DNA of 64,000 bases from Zopfochytrium polystomum (Eukaryota > Chytridiomycota > Chytridiomycetes > Chytridiales > Chytridiaceae), in contig JAIVFJ010000174.1 of the NCBI GenBank assembly GCA_025765615.1, positions 62,001-126,000 of the forward strand. Reading direction: 5' to 3'. The notes under the pieces were generated by a model. It made no database searches. It was not told the origin of the DNA and saw only the letters and a program-made list of their open reading frames with translations. Shown here piece by piece: positions 33,193 through 44,319 of this stretch (position 1 is its first letter; each line of letters begins with the position of its first letter). Both the position numbers and the translations under genes were made by a program.

Positions 33193-36100
33193 TCACGAAG
33201 AACTGTCGTCTTTCAAGGGTAGCTGCCCAACCAACTTGTGGTACAGCCGCTTGAACGCCCAAATGTCGCCGCGAAGCCGTTTGAAATCCACGACGTACAT
33301 TCCGGGCACGTTCTTTACGCGCTCAATCTCGACGTTGAACTTGATCTCATCGAGGTACTGCTGCTTTGGCTCCTGCTTCGTCTTGCCGCTGCCGACAGCG
33401 CCGACGGGACCTGAAGGCGGAGAAGCAGGAGGAGAGGACGAGGCTGGGGCTGCGGCGGGAACGCCTGTCGGCTGCTCTTCGTCGGACGCGGCTGATGAAA
33501 TAGTACCCGCAGAGGATTTTGGGCGTGACGACACCGACGCTGCCGAAGAAGCTGGGAAGGACTGCGCCGGCACGGTCCTCGGGCTACTCTCAACTACCGT
33601 GCGTCCGTCGAATCCCTTGTTGAAGTTGGGGCCGTGCTGTGCGATGTAGCGGATCCGCTTGGCTAGGGACACCGGGAGCGACGCGACAACGAGGGCCAGT
33701 TTCGTTGCGCCCTTTGCGCGACGTTTCCGCTCTTTCAAGGTGGTTCGACCAGTGTTTCGGTCAATGCCCACAGACTGTCGGTTACTGTTGATCTCGAAGC
33801 TTTCGGCGGCCACACCAATGTCCTCGGCCAAGGCTGAAAGAGACTCCTCGTCAATCAGGGAGGTGTCCAGCTGGGGGAACTCTCCCTGCTGCGGACGAAG
33901 AATTTTCAGCTTGTACTCGCCAGTTTCGTCACCCGTCGCCAGCACTTCGTATCCTTCGTTCAGGAAAAAGTCCTCAAGTTCAACGAGGAGCAGGTCAGGG
34001 TCTCTCGAAGTGAGGGCCCTTTTGTCAATCGGTCCGGAGTGGAATTTCAGCTTTCGTGGTTTCTTCACGCCATGATTGTTGTAGTCAGACGCTGATATCG
34101 AAGGAGCATGAACCGATGTGCGCGCCGTTGTTGGAGCAGCCGAGTCGACGGCACTCGAAGAACTATTGTGGCGGGTCATATCGATGGGTTGGAGCACCAG
34201 GCTGCCGGAAGTTTCGCTGGCACTGGCGAGCGAATCAGGACGATTCGAAACCTGAGTTGAAATAGGATTGGGCTCTTCGTTGGGCATAGCTCGTCTCCGT
34301 CGAATAATGCGGCCAGAGTACATTGATGGTGGCAGGTACTGGAAGTTGTCGTCAACAAGAAGCGTAGTGAGGTCATCACTCCTGAAAATAGACTTCGTCG
34401 TAGCTGCGGTGTTCACGGACGGCGCGGGACGTGTGCTGGCATCTTCCGATTCTGGTACACAGCGCAAAAAAAATGTAAGACACGAGTCCATCCACTAAAT
34501 TCTCAGTACGAAATCATACTTTGCGGGTACTTCGACGATTTCCGTTTGAACCACGTCATTACACTGGAGGACGATACTGAGGCCCGGTATGAAGAAGAAA
34601 CCGTCAGCTGGTTCTCCGCAGCACTGAGAAATCACGTTAGCAAACATTTCTAAAGAAGAGCCATTAGTCCGGCTCACTTTTCGGCCTCCTGAGATTTTGA
34701 GTCCGAAGTTGATGACTGGCTCGACCTCCACTCATTCGCTGGAGAGTCGTCAGTAGAATCCATAGGACTTTTTGGGTCGGATGGCTCCAACACAATCTCC
34801 ACCGCACTTCCGGCAGCCGTAAGTGGAGAGCCGCGATCGTCCGAGGTTGGGGTTGCTCCTTCCGGTGGTGTGAGATTCGATTCTGCTGTTGGACCCTCCA
34901 TGCTGAAGTCCATAGTAGAATTGGTAGCGTTTTGTGGAGAAGGCGGGCGGGGAGTTGCTGCAGAGGAAAGCACTTCATCTGCTGGTGTTCCCAATAATGG
35001 TGGTATAGGAGTTGATGAAGCTGGAGGTGCGGGTGTTGCTGAAGTTTGCGGTGCCACTGGAGGGTAAGCCACTGCGTCAGAGTCTGTGGTAATTGGTTGT
35101 GATGAGACGTTGTTTGTCACTAAGATGTCGTCCAAATCCATTGAATCGACGTCCGGATCTTGATCCGAACCGGGCTGAGCCGGCGACTCTGGTGGGGTAT
35201 TTAGGCCCTGGAACATTTTGCTCTGCAAGAAATTGGTGATGAGACACGAGGCTCTCTGTTGGAGAATAAGGCAAGCAAACTGACCTGACGACGGGCCATT
35301 TCTTCTTCGAATACGTAGAAAGCAGGTGCAAGCCATCTGATGGACATCGCATTAGAAAGAGTTGACTATGCGTTGTACACCGGAGTCAGACCTGTGTGAC
35401 ATGATTTCCGGCATCTTGGCTCGATATTTCGGGTCCGGCACCAGCATTCGCTTCAGCAGCGACCGCGCATCGGACGAAATGTAGTCAGGAAACTCGAGTT
35501 CCGTTTCAAGAATGTACTTGTAAAGCAGATTAATGTTGTCGCTGTCAGGATTGTCCGGATCGTCGTCGTATGGTAAATATCCGCAAAGCATCGCGTACTG
35601 AACGATTTTTTTTTTTCGGAAAGTGTCAGTTGCGTGGGCCACAGAAAATGCGTGCTTTATCCCACCAGGATAACGCCACAACTCCAAATGTCCGCCGCCT
35701 CTCCCACGTAGCCCTGGAATGCAAACACGCGCGTTTTAGTCAATCGTCGGCCTGTGTCGAAGAAAAAAAAAAGAACAAAAGAGAAAGGGAAAAGAGAAGG
35801 ACGCGGTCGCCTCACATCACTGATAACCAGCTCTGGGGCGGCGTAGCAAGGGCTTCCGCAAGAGGTCTGCAGGAGGTCGCTGTCGCCGTTCCTCGACTTG
35901 TTCGCAAAGCCGAAGTCTGTGATGATGATGTTTCCGTTCGAGTCGAGGAGCAGGTTTTCCTATCAAAAACAAGAGAATGCCAACGTGACCCGCAATCGGG
36001 AAACAGAAAATTCAATCAATCAGTCAGCGGAAAAACAAAGAGAAAACAAGCGAGACAGATTTGTCAGGTGGGCAAAATCTGACACACACCAGTTTCAAGT

Positions 36101-36886
36101 CACGGTGGACGATTCCAACAGAGTGGATGAAGCTGACGCCTGTGGGCGGGTGGGGTGGCAGGGAAGGAGACGAGCGAGGAGCGGGGCGATTCGCCGAGTT
36201 AAGTCAGCGCAAAGAGTTGCTGCGTTGAGCCGTTGGCAAAGTACCTGCGAGGAGCTGCGCAAAGACCCTGCATGCATCCTTCTCCTTCAGATAGCGATGC
36301 GCCAAAATGTACTCGAACAGTTCGCCGCCGGACGCGAACTCCATCACCATCCCAATGTAATGATCCGTTTCGATGACCTCAATGAGTTTGACAATGTACG
36401 GGTGGTCGAGAGACTGCGTGGTGAATAACAAAAATGAATCCACGTCGTTTTAGTTGGTGGAGCGAGAACGGGTGATTGGGTCGATTCTGAAGCCAGAATG
36501 AGAAGCCGAACCTGAAGAATCGAGATTTCACGAAGCAGCTTGGATCGGCGGGAGGGGGTTTCGATGTTCTCCTTCTTGATCAGTTTGATGGCCACCTGCG
36601 ATGGAGAGAGGCAGAAAGGGGGGACGAATTCATGTTGGATCAGGGTTGTAGGCCGCGCCTCCACGGGTTCACCACACGATTCGCTTCCATGCACAGTCGG
36701 CGAAGGAAGCGCACGAACCTCGGCAGTGTCGTCGGTGTGAACAGCCAGTTTGACCTTTCCAAACTCTCCCTCGCCGATTGTCCGGAGCAAACGGTACGGC
36801 CCCAGCATGGCGTACTTTGGGCGAGAGGAGGGAGCAGGCTGCATCACCTGCTGCTGATGCTGCTGCTGATGCGAAGAGTTGACCAT
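33193..36886 (-). CDS. Ser/Thr protein kinase, Kin4/Ppk1-like, with C-terminal KA1 domain
   Basis: CAMK-group kinase. ATG at 36886, Gln-rich leader, then [19 protein letters not shown] (P-loop), [20 protein letters not shown] (catalytic Lys), [73 protein letters not shown] and [20 protein letters not shown]. The [19 protein letters not shown] insert after subdomain IX is typical of fungal Kin4/Ppk1 kinases. A long Ser/Thr/Pro linker leads to the C-terminal domain, ending in [39 protein letters not shown], which I read as KA1 (phosphatidylserine binding and autoinhibition in related kinases). In yeast Kin4 acts in the spindle position checkpoint; transfer of that role is inference. Roughly nine exons; HRD, DFG and APE are all intact. 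Confidence 0.82.
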
Positions 36887-38200
36887 GATGCTGAGCGGTT
36901 TCTACAAGCCAGCTTGGTTTTTCCCAAACGTGGTCGAGGCGGTCTTCCCCCGGCCAGAGACTCTCGGTTGGGAATGGGTTGAGGCGCCCTTCGAACGTAT
37001 CGCTGTGGACCGAATGGGTCGTTGGTGGTGTGGGTGGAAAAGAGACGGACAAGAAACCGATGGCGACGGAGACTGGTATTCTGTGAACGGCCCCTCTGTC
37101 GCCGCTTGCTCTATCTCTCTCTCTGTTGCTCGCTCTGTCTCTCTCTTTCTCTGTCTCTCTCCCCTCCCTCTCTCCCTCTCTCTCCCTCTCGTTCGCTCGT
37201 GTCTGTCTTTGCCGTCCTTCTCTGTCTCTGCCGGCTGGAATCAGGCCTTTTCCCTTTTCTGCTTTATCTATCGGCTCACTCGTTTTCCATTGGCTGCTTA
37301 GCTCTATCTGTCTCGAGATCTCGTCCCGGTGCTTGTCTTGTTGTTTGCATATTCAGCAATTTTTCGCCTTGTCAGACTGCTTCCTCCCTCTCTCGTTTGG
37401 TTGACGAATTCACCCAACCAAGCACGCTATATTTCTCTGGAACAGTCTATCTGTCTGTCTGTCTGTCTGTCTCTCCCTTCTCTTTATCAATCAAGCGCGC
37501 ATGGGATTTTCCCTCTCGAAAGACAAGATGTCCGCTCCAAAGCTGCGCTATCGTTGCTCCATAAAGAGCGCGTTTCCCTTTGTCTGCACTGACTGTCTGT
37601 CTGTCTCTGGACCCTCTCTGATTGATCGCACCGGCAAGTCGGAGAAACGGAAAAACGAATCAGGGGATCACTCCAGCTCCATCACGCGATTTATGGTGTA
37701 TGACATGGCAGACGTCAGCCAGTGATCGCCACAGTCAACGATCCCGCGCCCAATTACAAATACTTGCATTCGGACAATAAATTGGTACCTCTATTGTACA
37801 AACAAACACCTGGTTGGTATCATCGTTCTGAGCGCGCGCGGTGCAAACATATATTATTATAGCAACACATAACCCCAGAACTGCTGGATTCGAAACGGCG
37901 ATTTGGCAACTTATTGCGAAGCTGGGTGTGAGTGAGGGTACAGTAATTCATGGATACCCGTCGCTGATAAATACCTGCAGGTTTTTTTGTCTTTACTGAG
38001 CACAATTGGCACCCGATAAGCGCACGCAGCTGCTTTCATGTATGTATAATAAATAAATGTTTTATCTGAGCTGAGGAGACCTCCGCGCAAGACACTGCCC
38101 TCAGGGCGGGCGGGACAGGAGGGGAGGGAGAGCGTGTGGGCACGAGCACCCCGCGCGACCCGCGAAAAAAGGAAAGAATTTGATTCTCGTCTTTCCTGAC
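36887..38200. other. Intergenic with pyrimidine-rich and CTGT repeats
   Basis: CT-rich tract 37090-37200 and (CTGT)n at 37450-37473. Open frames are translations of low-complexity DNA. Upstream region for both the minus-strand kinase and the plus-strand gene at 38201. Confidence 0.5.
37450..37473. repeat. (CTGT)n microsatellite
   Basis: Six tandem tetranucleotide units. Confidence 0.9.
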
Positions 38201-39760
38201 ATGTCCGCTGCCGCTGCTCAACAACAACCACAGCCCCTTGTTGGCTTTGCCCCAGGAAGCTTCCGGCTCTGGCGGCCCACGCTCGTCGGCAGCGACGACA
38301 ACGACAACGACAACAGCGCGCCAACAACCCCCTCGACGCCCGCCGCCGCCGCACCCTCATCCCTCGCAGACTCGCCGCTCCTCGCTTTCCTCCTCAACAG
38401 CGCCCTCCTGCGCGTCCGCTCCCCCGCGCGCGTCGACTCGTACTTTCGTCTCGCTGAGGTCGAGTTCTACTACTTTTGCGATCCGCCGCCGCCGCCGCCC
38501 GCATCCGCATCCTCATCCGCATCCGCAGCAGCAGCAACACTCGCCCACCGCGACTGGTACTGCCACCGCTCCGACGAGCAGGCCGACCCCGGCCGCTGGT
38601 ACTTCCACAAGCAGGGCCCCACCGCCTACAAGTCGGGCACGCGCAAGGGCCTCGACGTCACTTTCGGCCTCGCAGGATCTTCAACCACGACGACCGATGC
38701 CGCTGCCGCTGCCGCAGGAGCGACGGCCCGCGGCGGCATCCTGATCCGCGCCATTGAGCGCGTCGGCGTCGCCAGCGCCAAGCCAGGCGACGCGTACGTC
38801 GAAGGCCCCAGCCTCGTCGTCGAGGCCCTCATGCTCGCGGCGGCCGCCGGCGTCGACGATCCGGCTCACCCCGCCCGCGCCGCCGTCGCCGGACAGCCGG
38901 GCATGCGCGGCGACGTGCGCGCGTTCATCGATCGCGTCCTGGGCGGCCGGATCGATGCCGTGTGGGGCAATGACGATGTCGATGACGGCGGGGAGTTGCT
39001 AAAGCACGCGCGCATGGGGTTCGTAGATGTCGGGTGCGCCGATGGCGCAGAGTCTGGCGCCACTGCCGACGGCGATGTGACTGCCGTCGCCGCTGCTGCG
39101 GGAGGCGGCAAGCGCAAGCGCGCCGAGGCCTTCCAGCGGCTGTTTGCCCCGCGCGGGTCGGCAAAGTCGGCGAAGACCGCCGCTGCGGCCGACGCCGCCA
39201 CCACCACCAGCACGACGGGTGGCACCAGCGACGAGGACGCGACGACGGCAACCGCCACCGGCCCCGGCCCGCTCCCGCGCCGCACCATCTACTCGTGCCC
39301 GCGCGTCGGCCTCGTCCCCAAGCCGACGCACCCGGCGCACACCCACGCCGACCGCCTGCGCTTTCTCGCCGCCCCCTACCGCTTCCTCACGAACCCGCCG
39401 CTCGTCGCGAAGGGCCGCCCGCACCTCATCTACGGGCTGCTGCGCCACCACCGCCTGCCGCCCGCCGACGCGGCGAGGATCCTGGGTGGCGGGAAGGCCG
39501 TCGTCGAGGCTGTGCGGAAGGCGGAGGAGGGCGTGGGTAAGGGCGCCGCGGCGGGGAGAGGATGGGCAATGGCGGCAAAGATGACTACTACGGCGGCGAC
39601 GAAGACAAAGGCGGACGCGAAGAACAAGAAGGAAGGCGGGGCGCTGACGGTGAAGGACGTGGTCGAGAGGGTCGGAAAGATGGGCGAGGGGTCCGCCGTC
39701 GGCGGGCTCTGCGAGTTTTTCGCGTCGGCGGAAGAGTTCGCGGCGGCCGCGCTGGCGTGA
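38201..39760 (+). CDS. Conserved-looking hypothetical protein, single exon
   Basis: ATG 38201 (context GACATGTCC) opens 519 codons without an intron, in strongly GC-rich DNA. The N-terminal half has the block DWYCHRSDEQ, then WYFHKQGPTAYKSGTRKGLD followed by VTFG, and GGILIRAIERVG ... EGPSLVVEALM. I recall this pattern (WYFH...YKSGxRKGLD, GGILIR, DGPSLVV) from uncharacterised fungal and plant proteins but know no function. A basic, Ala/Thr-rich insert (around GGKRKRAEAFQRLF, possibly a nuclear localisation signal) precedes the C-terminal block TIYSCPRVGLVPKPTHP, FLAAPYRFLTNPPLVAKGRP, HLIYGLLRHHRL. An upstream in-frame TTG (38180) was not used as start. Confidence 0.7.
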   Translation: MSAAAAQQQPQPLVGFAPGSFRLWRPTLVGSDDNDNDNSAPTTPSTPAAAAPSSLADSPLLAFLLNSALLRVRSPARVDSYFRLAEVEFYYFCDPPPPPPASASSSASAAAATLAHRDWYCHRSDEQADPGRWYFHKQGPTAYKSGTRKGLDVTFGLAGSSTTTTDAAAAAAGATARGGILIRAIERVGVASAKPGDAYVEGPSLVVEALMLAAAAGVDDPAHPARAAVAGQPGMRGDVRAFIDRVLGGRIDAVWGNDDVDDGGELLKHARMGFVDVGCADGAESGATADGDVTAVAAAAGGGKRKRAEAFQRLFAPRGSAKSAKTAAAADAATTTSTTGGTSDEDATTATATGPGPLPRRTIYSCPRVGLVPKPTHPAHTHADRLRFLAAPYRFLTNPPLVAKGRPHLIYGLLRHHRLPPADAARILGGGKAVVEAVRKAEEGVGKGAAAGRGWAMAAKMTTTAATKTKADAKNKKEGGALTVKDVVERVGKMGEGSAVGGLCEFFASAEEFAAAALA

Positions 39761-40177
39761 AAGAGCGCATGTGGGGTTTTTGCTTTGGGACGGCTGTGGT
39801 CGGGTCCCAGTACATTTCTTTTTTACTGGAGCAGCTTTTCTTTTTCACGGTGCACTTGCGCCAAACATTGTAACAGAGTTTGATGAGAAGCAGGAGCTGT
39901 TCGGGGTTTTCTCGAATCATGGCCGCACTCGGCCGCCTGAAAAATCAGGCAACGCACAAATTCACAATTTTTGAAGCCCAGCTGCGTTGCAAGTGGACTC
40001 TGCTTGGGCGAGAGCCGTGTGACTGCGCCCGGCTGCCAAAAAAAGCCATGAGGAAAGCGACATGCCGGCGTGGGCATGCCGCGACGCCACTTCACCGCGC
40101 TGTCTTCGCAGTTGCGTCGATTCCAAAAGAAATCAAACTTGATCAGGACCGATGGGAAATGTGACAGAGAGGGAGAG

Positions 40178-40261
<84 letters not shown>

Positions 40262-40560
40262 ACGCGTTGCGCTGTCTTTCCCACCGCAAAAGCCACATTC
40301 CCTCCGTGACTTACATTTTTCTCTGTTGCGGGCAATACTGTCCGTTCTCGTAAAAGCACTTGGACGTTTGGAGGCTGTCGTGTCAGTGGGAAACGCTTCC
40401 GCTTCCTGCACAGAAGATCTCATTTTACACACGCCCTTGTATTTTCACTTCTCAGCGAAACAGTTACAAGCATTCCAAGCTGCCTCATGCTAACGCTGGC
40501 GCGAGCAAACCCACCGGCACGAAAGCTTTCAAGACGATCCGACAACAGCGTACCCGGGAT
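39761..40560. other. Intergenic, no gene seen
   Basis: Contains the long GA tract at 40166-40259. Frames across it are dinucleotide artefacts. Confidence 0.5.
40166..40259. repeat. (GA)n microsatellite, long
   Basis: About 94 bp of nearly perfect GA, among the longest dinucleotide arrays in the window. Confidence 0.95.
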
Positions 40561-41057
40561 GTCCTACGCCCTCCGATCCACGGTGCTCCTTGTTGCTCAC
40601 TTCCTTTGCGCCGCCAGGCTCGCCCACGCCTGCCTTTCTCTCGAAGCCTACTGTGTACACGTGGACGAAGCCAGCAAGCGCTAAGTACACGTTGTTCGTC
40701 CCGCGTGCTGGTCACATTGGGGAGAGATGCTCGAAAAGCGGTTGCGACGAATTTCTTCTGAAAGGCCCCTGCGATGCAAGTAGCACGGACGGCTATTGGT
40801 GCGAAGTCAAGTTCTCTACGAATGCCAATGGCGAGCTGGCTCAGAGCAAACCGAAACTCGGTATGGTAGCTTCCGATGGATTCGTCCCATTCTCTCCTCA
40901 AACAACCCCCGCTTCTCGTAATCCAGCGTACTGGTGGTCTTCGTACATTTCATCGGATCTTTCATACTTCGTTGTGACAGGAATTAATCTATATCAAAGG
41001 TTCGATCGATGGAGTTTTCCGACCAATGGACGCAACTGCTTTAAAGCGCCTTTTTAG
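40561..41057 (+). pseudogene. Small secreted protein gene with a frame break after the signal peptide
   Basis: ATG 40561 gives a good signal peptide, MSYALRSTVLLVAHFLCAAR then LAHA, but that frame stops at 40684. A second frame from about 40620 is open to 41057 and encodes a ~140-residue domain with FLSKPTVYTWTKP, YTLFVPRAGHIGERCSKSGC, DASSTDGYWCEVKFSTNANG and a C-terminal FPTNGRNCFKAPF, including six cysteines. A one-base shift near 40628, just after the signal peptide, would join them. No plausible intron fits. It is either a recent pseudogene or a sequence error. Family not recognised; secreted location inferred. Confidence 0.5.
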
Positions 41058-41700
41058 AGGCTCCAGATGGCGTTTTCGTTTTCCTTCTTGCTTCATTTCC
41101 CTTTCTTACCCTTTTCAATACAAAAAAGGGCCGTTCTGATCACTTTTGGAGAGTCCTCTTCAACTGTGGACGAGATAAATGAGAGCGCTGGAGATTTCAT
41201 ATGTGAAACTAACAGGGCGGAATCCGTCACCTTTCTATGGCACCACTGAACGCAAACCCTCCAGAATTGCTCACCCCTGTTGATAACAATTTAGTGTTGC
41301 TGCTCCCGCCTCCGTATGCAATTGCAAAGAGACTTTGAATTATATTTGTGCGGCTCTTTTCGACGACGGTAATGAACGGGTGACGACAACCAAACCACTC
41401 AATCTGCGTCCGAACGGTGGAGGTGGAGTGAGAGTTCTTGGCTTAACCGGACCACAAGAAAAGGCGTTCTGTTTGATCAAGTCTGTATATAACGAAACAC
41501 CAAACCGTTGATCGGTTTTGCTTGCGCACACCCCACCATCAGACGATCGCCGGCTACCGCTCCCGGCGGGGTTCGCGGAGGTGCCGCGGATTCCAAAAAA
41601 CTCCCTTCCCATTTGGGCCAACGGCCAGACAAGACACAAAACACTATTTACCCTGTCTGCTCGCAGTGCCGATGCTCCGCTACAAAAATCACTCTGGCGA
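41058..41700. other. Intergenic, no gene seen
   Basis: Pyrimidine-rich after the stop of the secreted-protein frame; upstream region of the kinase-like gene. Confidence 0.45.
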
Positions 41701-43115
41701 ATGGCAGTGGCAGCTGCAGCAATCGCACTCTCGCGGCGGCTGAGCACACGCGGCCGCCGCTGGTGTTACTCGCGGCGATCGTGCTTCGTCCTCGCCGCCT
41801 TCGGTCTGGTTCTCGCCATCTTTGCAGGCATCCCGGCGCTCGGTGCAGGTGGAAACGCTGCAAACCGGGCCCCGGGAAGCCATGTTACTGTCGGAAAAAC
41901 GAGAGTGAAGGTGAGAGTCTGGATTAGGTGTGCGCGCTTTTGTGTGATTGCGTGGCAGTCGAGCGTACCATCTTTCCTGTGGTTTCCCTCTCCCGGCGAC
42001 GCCCGCCATGCTAAATGATTTTTCAATCGAATCCCGGCTGCTTATTGCAGGTTGGCTCGTACCTCAACCAAGGCTCGAACGGGAGGGTATATCACGCAGA
42101 GGACAGCAAAGGCAAGCCGGTCATTCTCAAGACGCTTCACGACGACGCGTCGTGGACGGACACTGAGATCGCGGTGACGAAAGCAGGTAGTCCGCCGCAA
42201 GAGATTTTCGCATCGCTCCGCCTTTGAACAACTTCCGCCTCCCCCTCTCCAAACCTGGAAAAAAAAAATTGACACAGCCGGCCAGTATATTTCCCACGAC
42301 GACCGCAACATGGTCCAAAAAAAAGTCGGCACGCACGACCTGGGCGAGTACCTCAAGTACAAAAAGGCCAACCCAGGCGGGTGGATACCCAACAGCGACG
42401 ACATTGTCAAGCAGCTGGAGGCGCAGCAGCACGCGGTCGGGTACATCCACCCGGACGTCCTAGACAACGTGCGCGTAGACGCGACGCGAAACTCAAAACT
42501 GGTCTGAGGCGGGGGGAGGGGGCGGAGCGGGGCATGGAGAGGGGTTATGGATGATCATTGACTCAAGGAATGTTTCCCCTTCTTGCCCTACCATCCACCC
42601 TTCCCGATTTCGCACAGCCTGGCCTGAAGCACGCTCCAGAAGCACAGCTGATAGATTGGGCCGGAGGTAAGATACCTTCCCCGCTCATTCCCCCAGCGAA
42701 ATCTCCCGTCTTTATCCAACCTCCACTTGCAATCTGCCCAATAACAGCCGAAAGCATGAAGGACATGACCAAGGAAGAGATCCAAGATATATTAGACGGA
42801 TCGACGGGCGGAAAGGTGCAGCATATGTTCTGCAGCGAGGAGCGCGTTCGAGAGCCGCTCTATCGACGAGCAGGAGCAGCGGGCGGCAGAGGAAGCGGCA
42901 GGAGTTGCTCCAAGCTGGGTCGCAGTGCGCAAGGCGCATCGGGCGGCAAAAGCAGCTCCAGGAGGACCTCACCGGCAAGTGCAAAAGGAGAAAGAACGCT
43001 TGGGGCGGCGGTCACGCGACAGGATCAAACGGCTGTTGGGAAGAAAAATGGAGTCGCGGCGTCGAGCCCCACTGGGCAGTCACGCGAGGGAAGCACGCGC
43101 CTTCGGGGAAAATAA
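41701..43115 (+). CDS. Membrane-anchored protein-kinase-like protein with non-canonical catalytic motifs
   Basis: Exon 1 (41701-41910) encodes an Arg-rich start and one transmembrane helix (FVLAAFGLVLAIFAGIPALG), suggesting a type II topology with the rest in the ER/Golgi lumen or outside. Exon 2 (42051-42187) has a glycine loop, LNQGSNGRVYHAEDSKGKP, and VILK with a lysine in the VAIK position. Exon 3 (42278-42501) has THDLGEYLKYKKAN and VGYIHPDVLDNVRVDATRNS, where HPDxxxxN replaces HRDxxxxN. A tiny exon (42648-42666, or 42618-42666) encodes LIDWAG in the DFG position. The last exon starts at 42748 (AESMKDMTKEEIQDILDGST) and ends at 43115 in a basic Ala/Gly-rich tail whose alternative frame also looks coding, so the C-terminus is uncertain. 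The kinase family is unassigned and the lobe is short. Confidence 0.6.
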
Positions 43116-43361
43116 TTGTGGAAATTGGGACTGCCGGGCAACCGCAGCCGAACAGTGAAGAACGGCAGTTGACGGCAATTGTTCCTTTGTGCTGTTTTGC
43201 GCGAAGGCGCCGTGTGATACAGTACAGTTTGAAAATTGTTCAGAATATAAAATGCCTCAGGGCTACGCATTCATCTTAGCAATGATGGAGCTGAAGTTCT
43301 TTTTCTTTTCGTGTCTGCCAGCGAAGTGCGATAGTGGCGGACCACGCATTCAAACAGTTAA

Positions 43362-43385
43362 TTTCAGCATATCAATTGATCAGAA
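43362..43385 (-). promoter_or_regulatory. Conserved 3' flank (3'-box candidate) of U1 copy 1
   Basis: Directly after the mature RNA end, TTCTGATCAATTGATATGCT (minus strand) is shared by all three U1 genes with one base difference. It contains the palindrome TGATCAATTGATCA minus its last bases. It is a candidate snRNA 3'-end processing signal. Confidence 0.55.
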
Positions 43386-43390
43386 TGATA

Positions 43391-43558
43391 ACGTGGGACA
43401 GGCGCGAACGCCCGTGACCCACAAGGAAAAAATTGTGCAGCCTCGTTCGCCACGAAGACGAAGAGTGCCGGCACGGGCCCCACTTGTGTGCAATGGAAGC
43501 GCCGCACCAACAGGCATTGGGCCTTCATGATCACCCACTGCCCCAGCCAGGTAAGTAT
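43391..43558 (-). ncRNA. U1 spliceosomal snRNA, copy 1
   Basis: About 168 nt. The 5' end (at 43558) reads ATACTTACCTGG, which pairs with 5' splice sites. Stem-loop I carries GATCATGAAGG, the U1-70K loop with one change against copy 2 (C to T). Stem-loop II carries CCATTGCAC, the U1A-type loop. The Sm site is AATTTTTT, followed by a terminal stem GTGGG...CCCAC with a GTTCGC-type loop ending near 43391. Human U1 is 164 nt. The gene points away from the rDNA segment to its right and has a TATA element at 43584-43593. Confidence 0.93.
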
Positions 43559-43583
43559 GCCCTTTCATCGAGACGGGGCGGTT

Positions 43584-43593
43584 GTATTTATAC
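43584..43593 (-). promoter_or_regulatory. TATA element of U1 copy 1
   Basis: GTATAAATAC on the minus strand with 25 bp between it and the RNA 5' end. Identical decamers precede copies 2 and 3 at the same distance (25-26 bp). A CCGCAGTCC block lies just beyond at 43604-43612 and related blocks occur near the other copies. Confidence 0.75.
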
Positions 43594-43614
43594 GATCTTC
43601 CCTCCGCAGTCCGA

Positions 43615-44317
43615 CCTTGACCTCGGACACTTTCCTGGACGCGTCTGCGTCCCGTTTCTCGTCGAACAAGCAAATCCTGCGCACCCTTGTCGGCGCGCGG
43701 GTCGAAACGGGGGACGGGGGGGGGGTGGGTGGTTGACGGTCTTTCGGCCGCCGCCATCCCCCCCCCCCTCGCCCGCCCGACTTTTTTGGGTGGTCTCCTT
43801 GGGTAAAAAGGGACGGTAGTAGTTTTTCCTCTTGGCGGGTCTGCGCCCGGTTGTCGTCGGTGTGCGTTGGTCTTGGTTTCCCTTCTTGCAGTCTTGACGC
43901 ACCAGCACCCGAGCGCGCTTGTTCCCCACCCCCGCCGCCTGCTCCCGTCCCGAGTTTTGGCCTCGTCGTTCGTCGGATCCGGTCGTGTGGGGGGGTGATT
44001 CCCTTTCCCCCTCCCCCCCCGCACGCCCCCCCCCCCCCTTCCCTTCCCGGAACCCGACTCCATTCCCTGCACTCGTCTTTACAGCAAAGCGCGCCGCGCC
44101 CTCCAGGCCCCTCCCTATTTTCTCTCTATTGGTTTCAGGGAGGTCGGCCACGGAGTCCTGCTTGCGTTTAGAGCTACGCGGTCCTCAACCCACCGCGGGG
44201 ACGTTGTTTGTAAGCCGGGGAAGAAATAACGACTGGGGGCCCGCCCTCGGCGGATCGATCTGACCATGTCGCCCAAGCCTGTTAAAAATCGCGGTCGCTC
44301 CTCTAGTTCTCACTCAT
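43615..44317 (+). other. Spacer upstream of 28S, possible ITS2
   Basis: G/C-homopolymer-rich sequence directly before the 28S start. It could be ITS2 of the rDNA unit. No 5.8S sequence was recognised in it, so the rDNA segment probably begins inside ITS2. The join to the U1 promoter is near 43610. Confidence 0.4.
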
Positions 44318-44319
44318 GT

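Noticed and set aside
40152..40493. Open frames across the GA tracts at 40166-40259 and 57819-57916, and across GT/CT tracts
   Set aside because: They encode only alternating dipeptides produced by the microsatellites.
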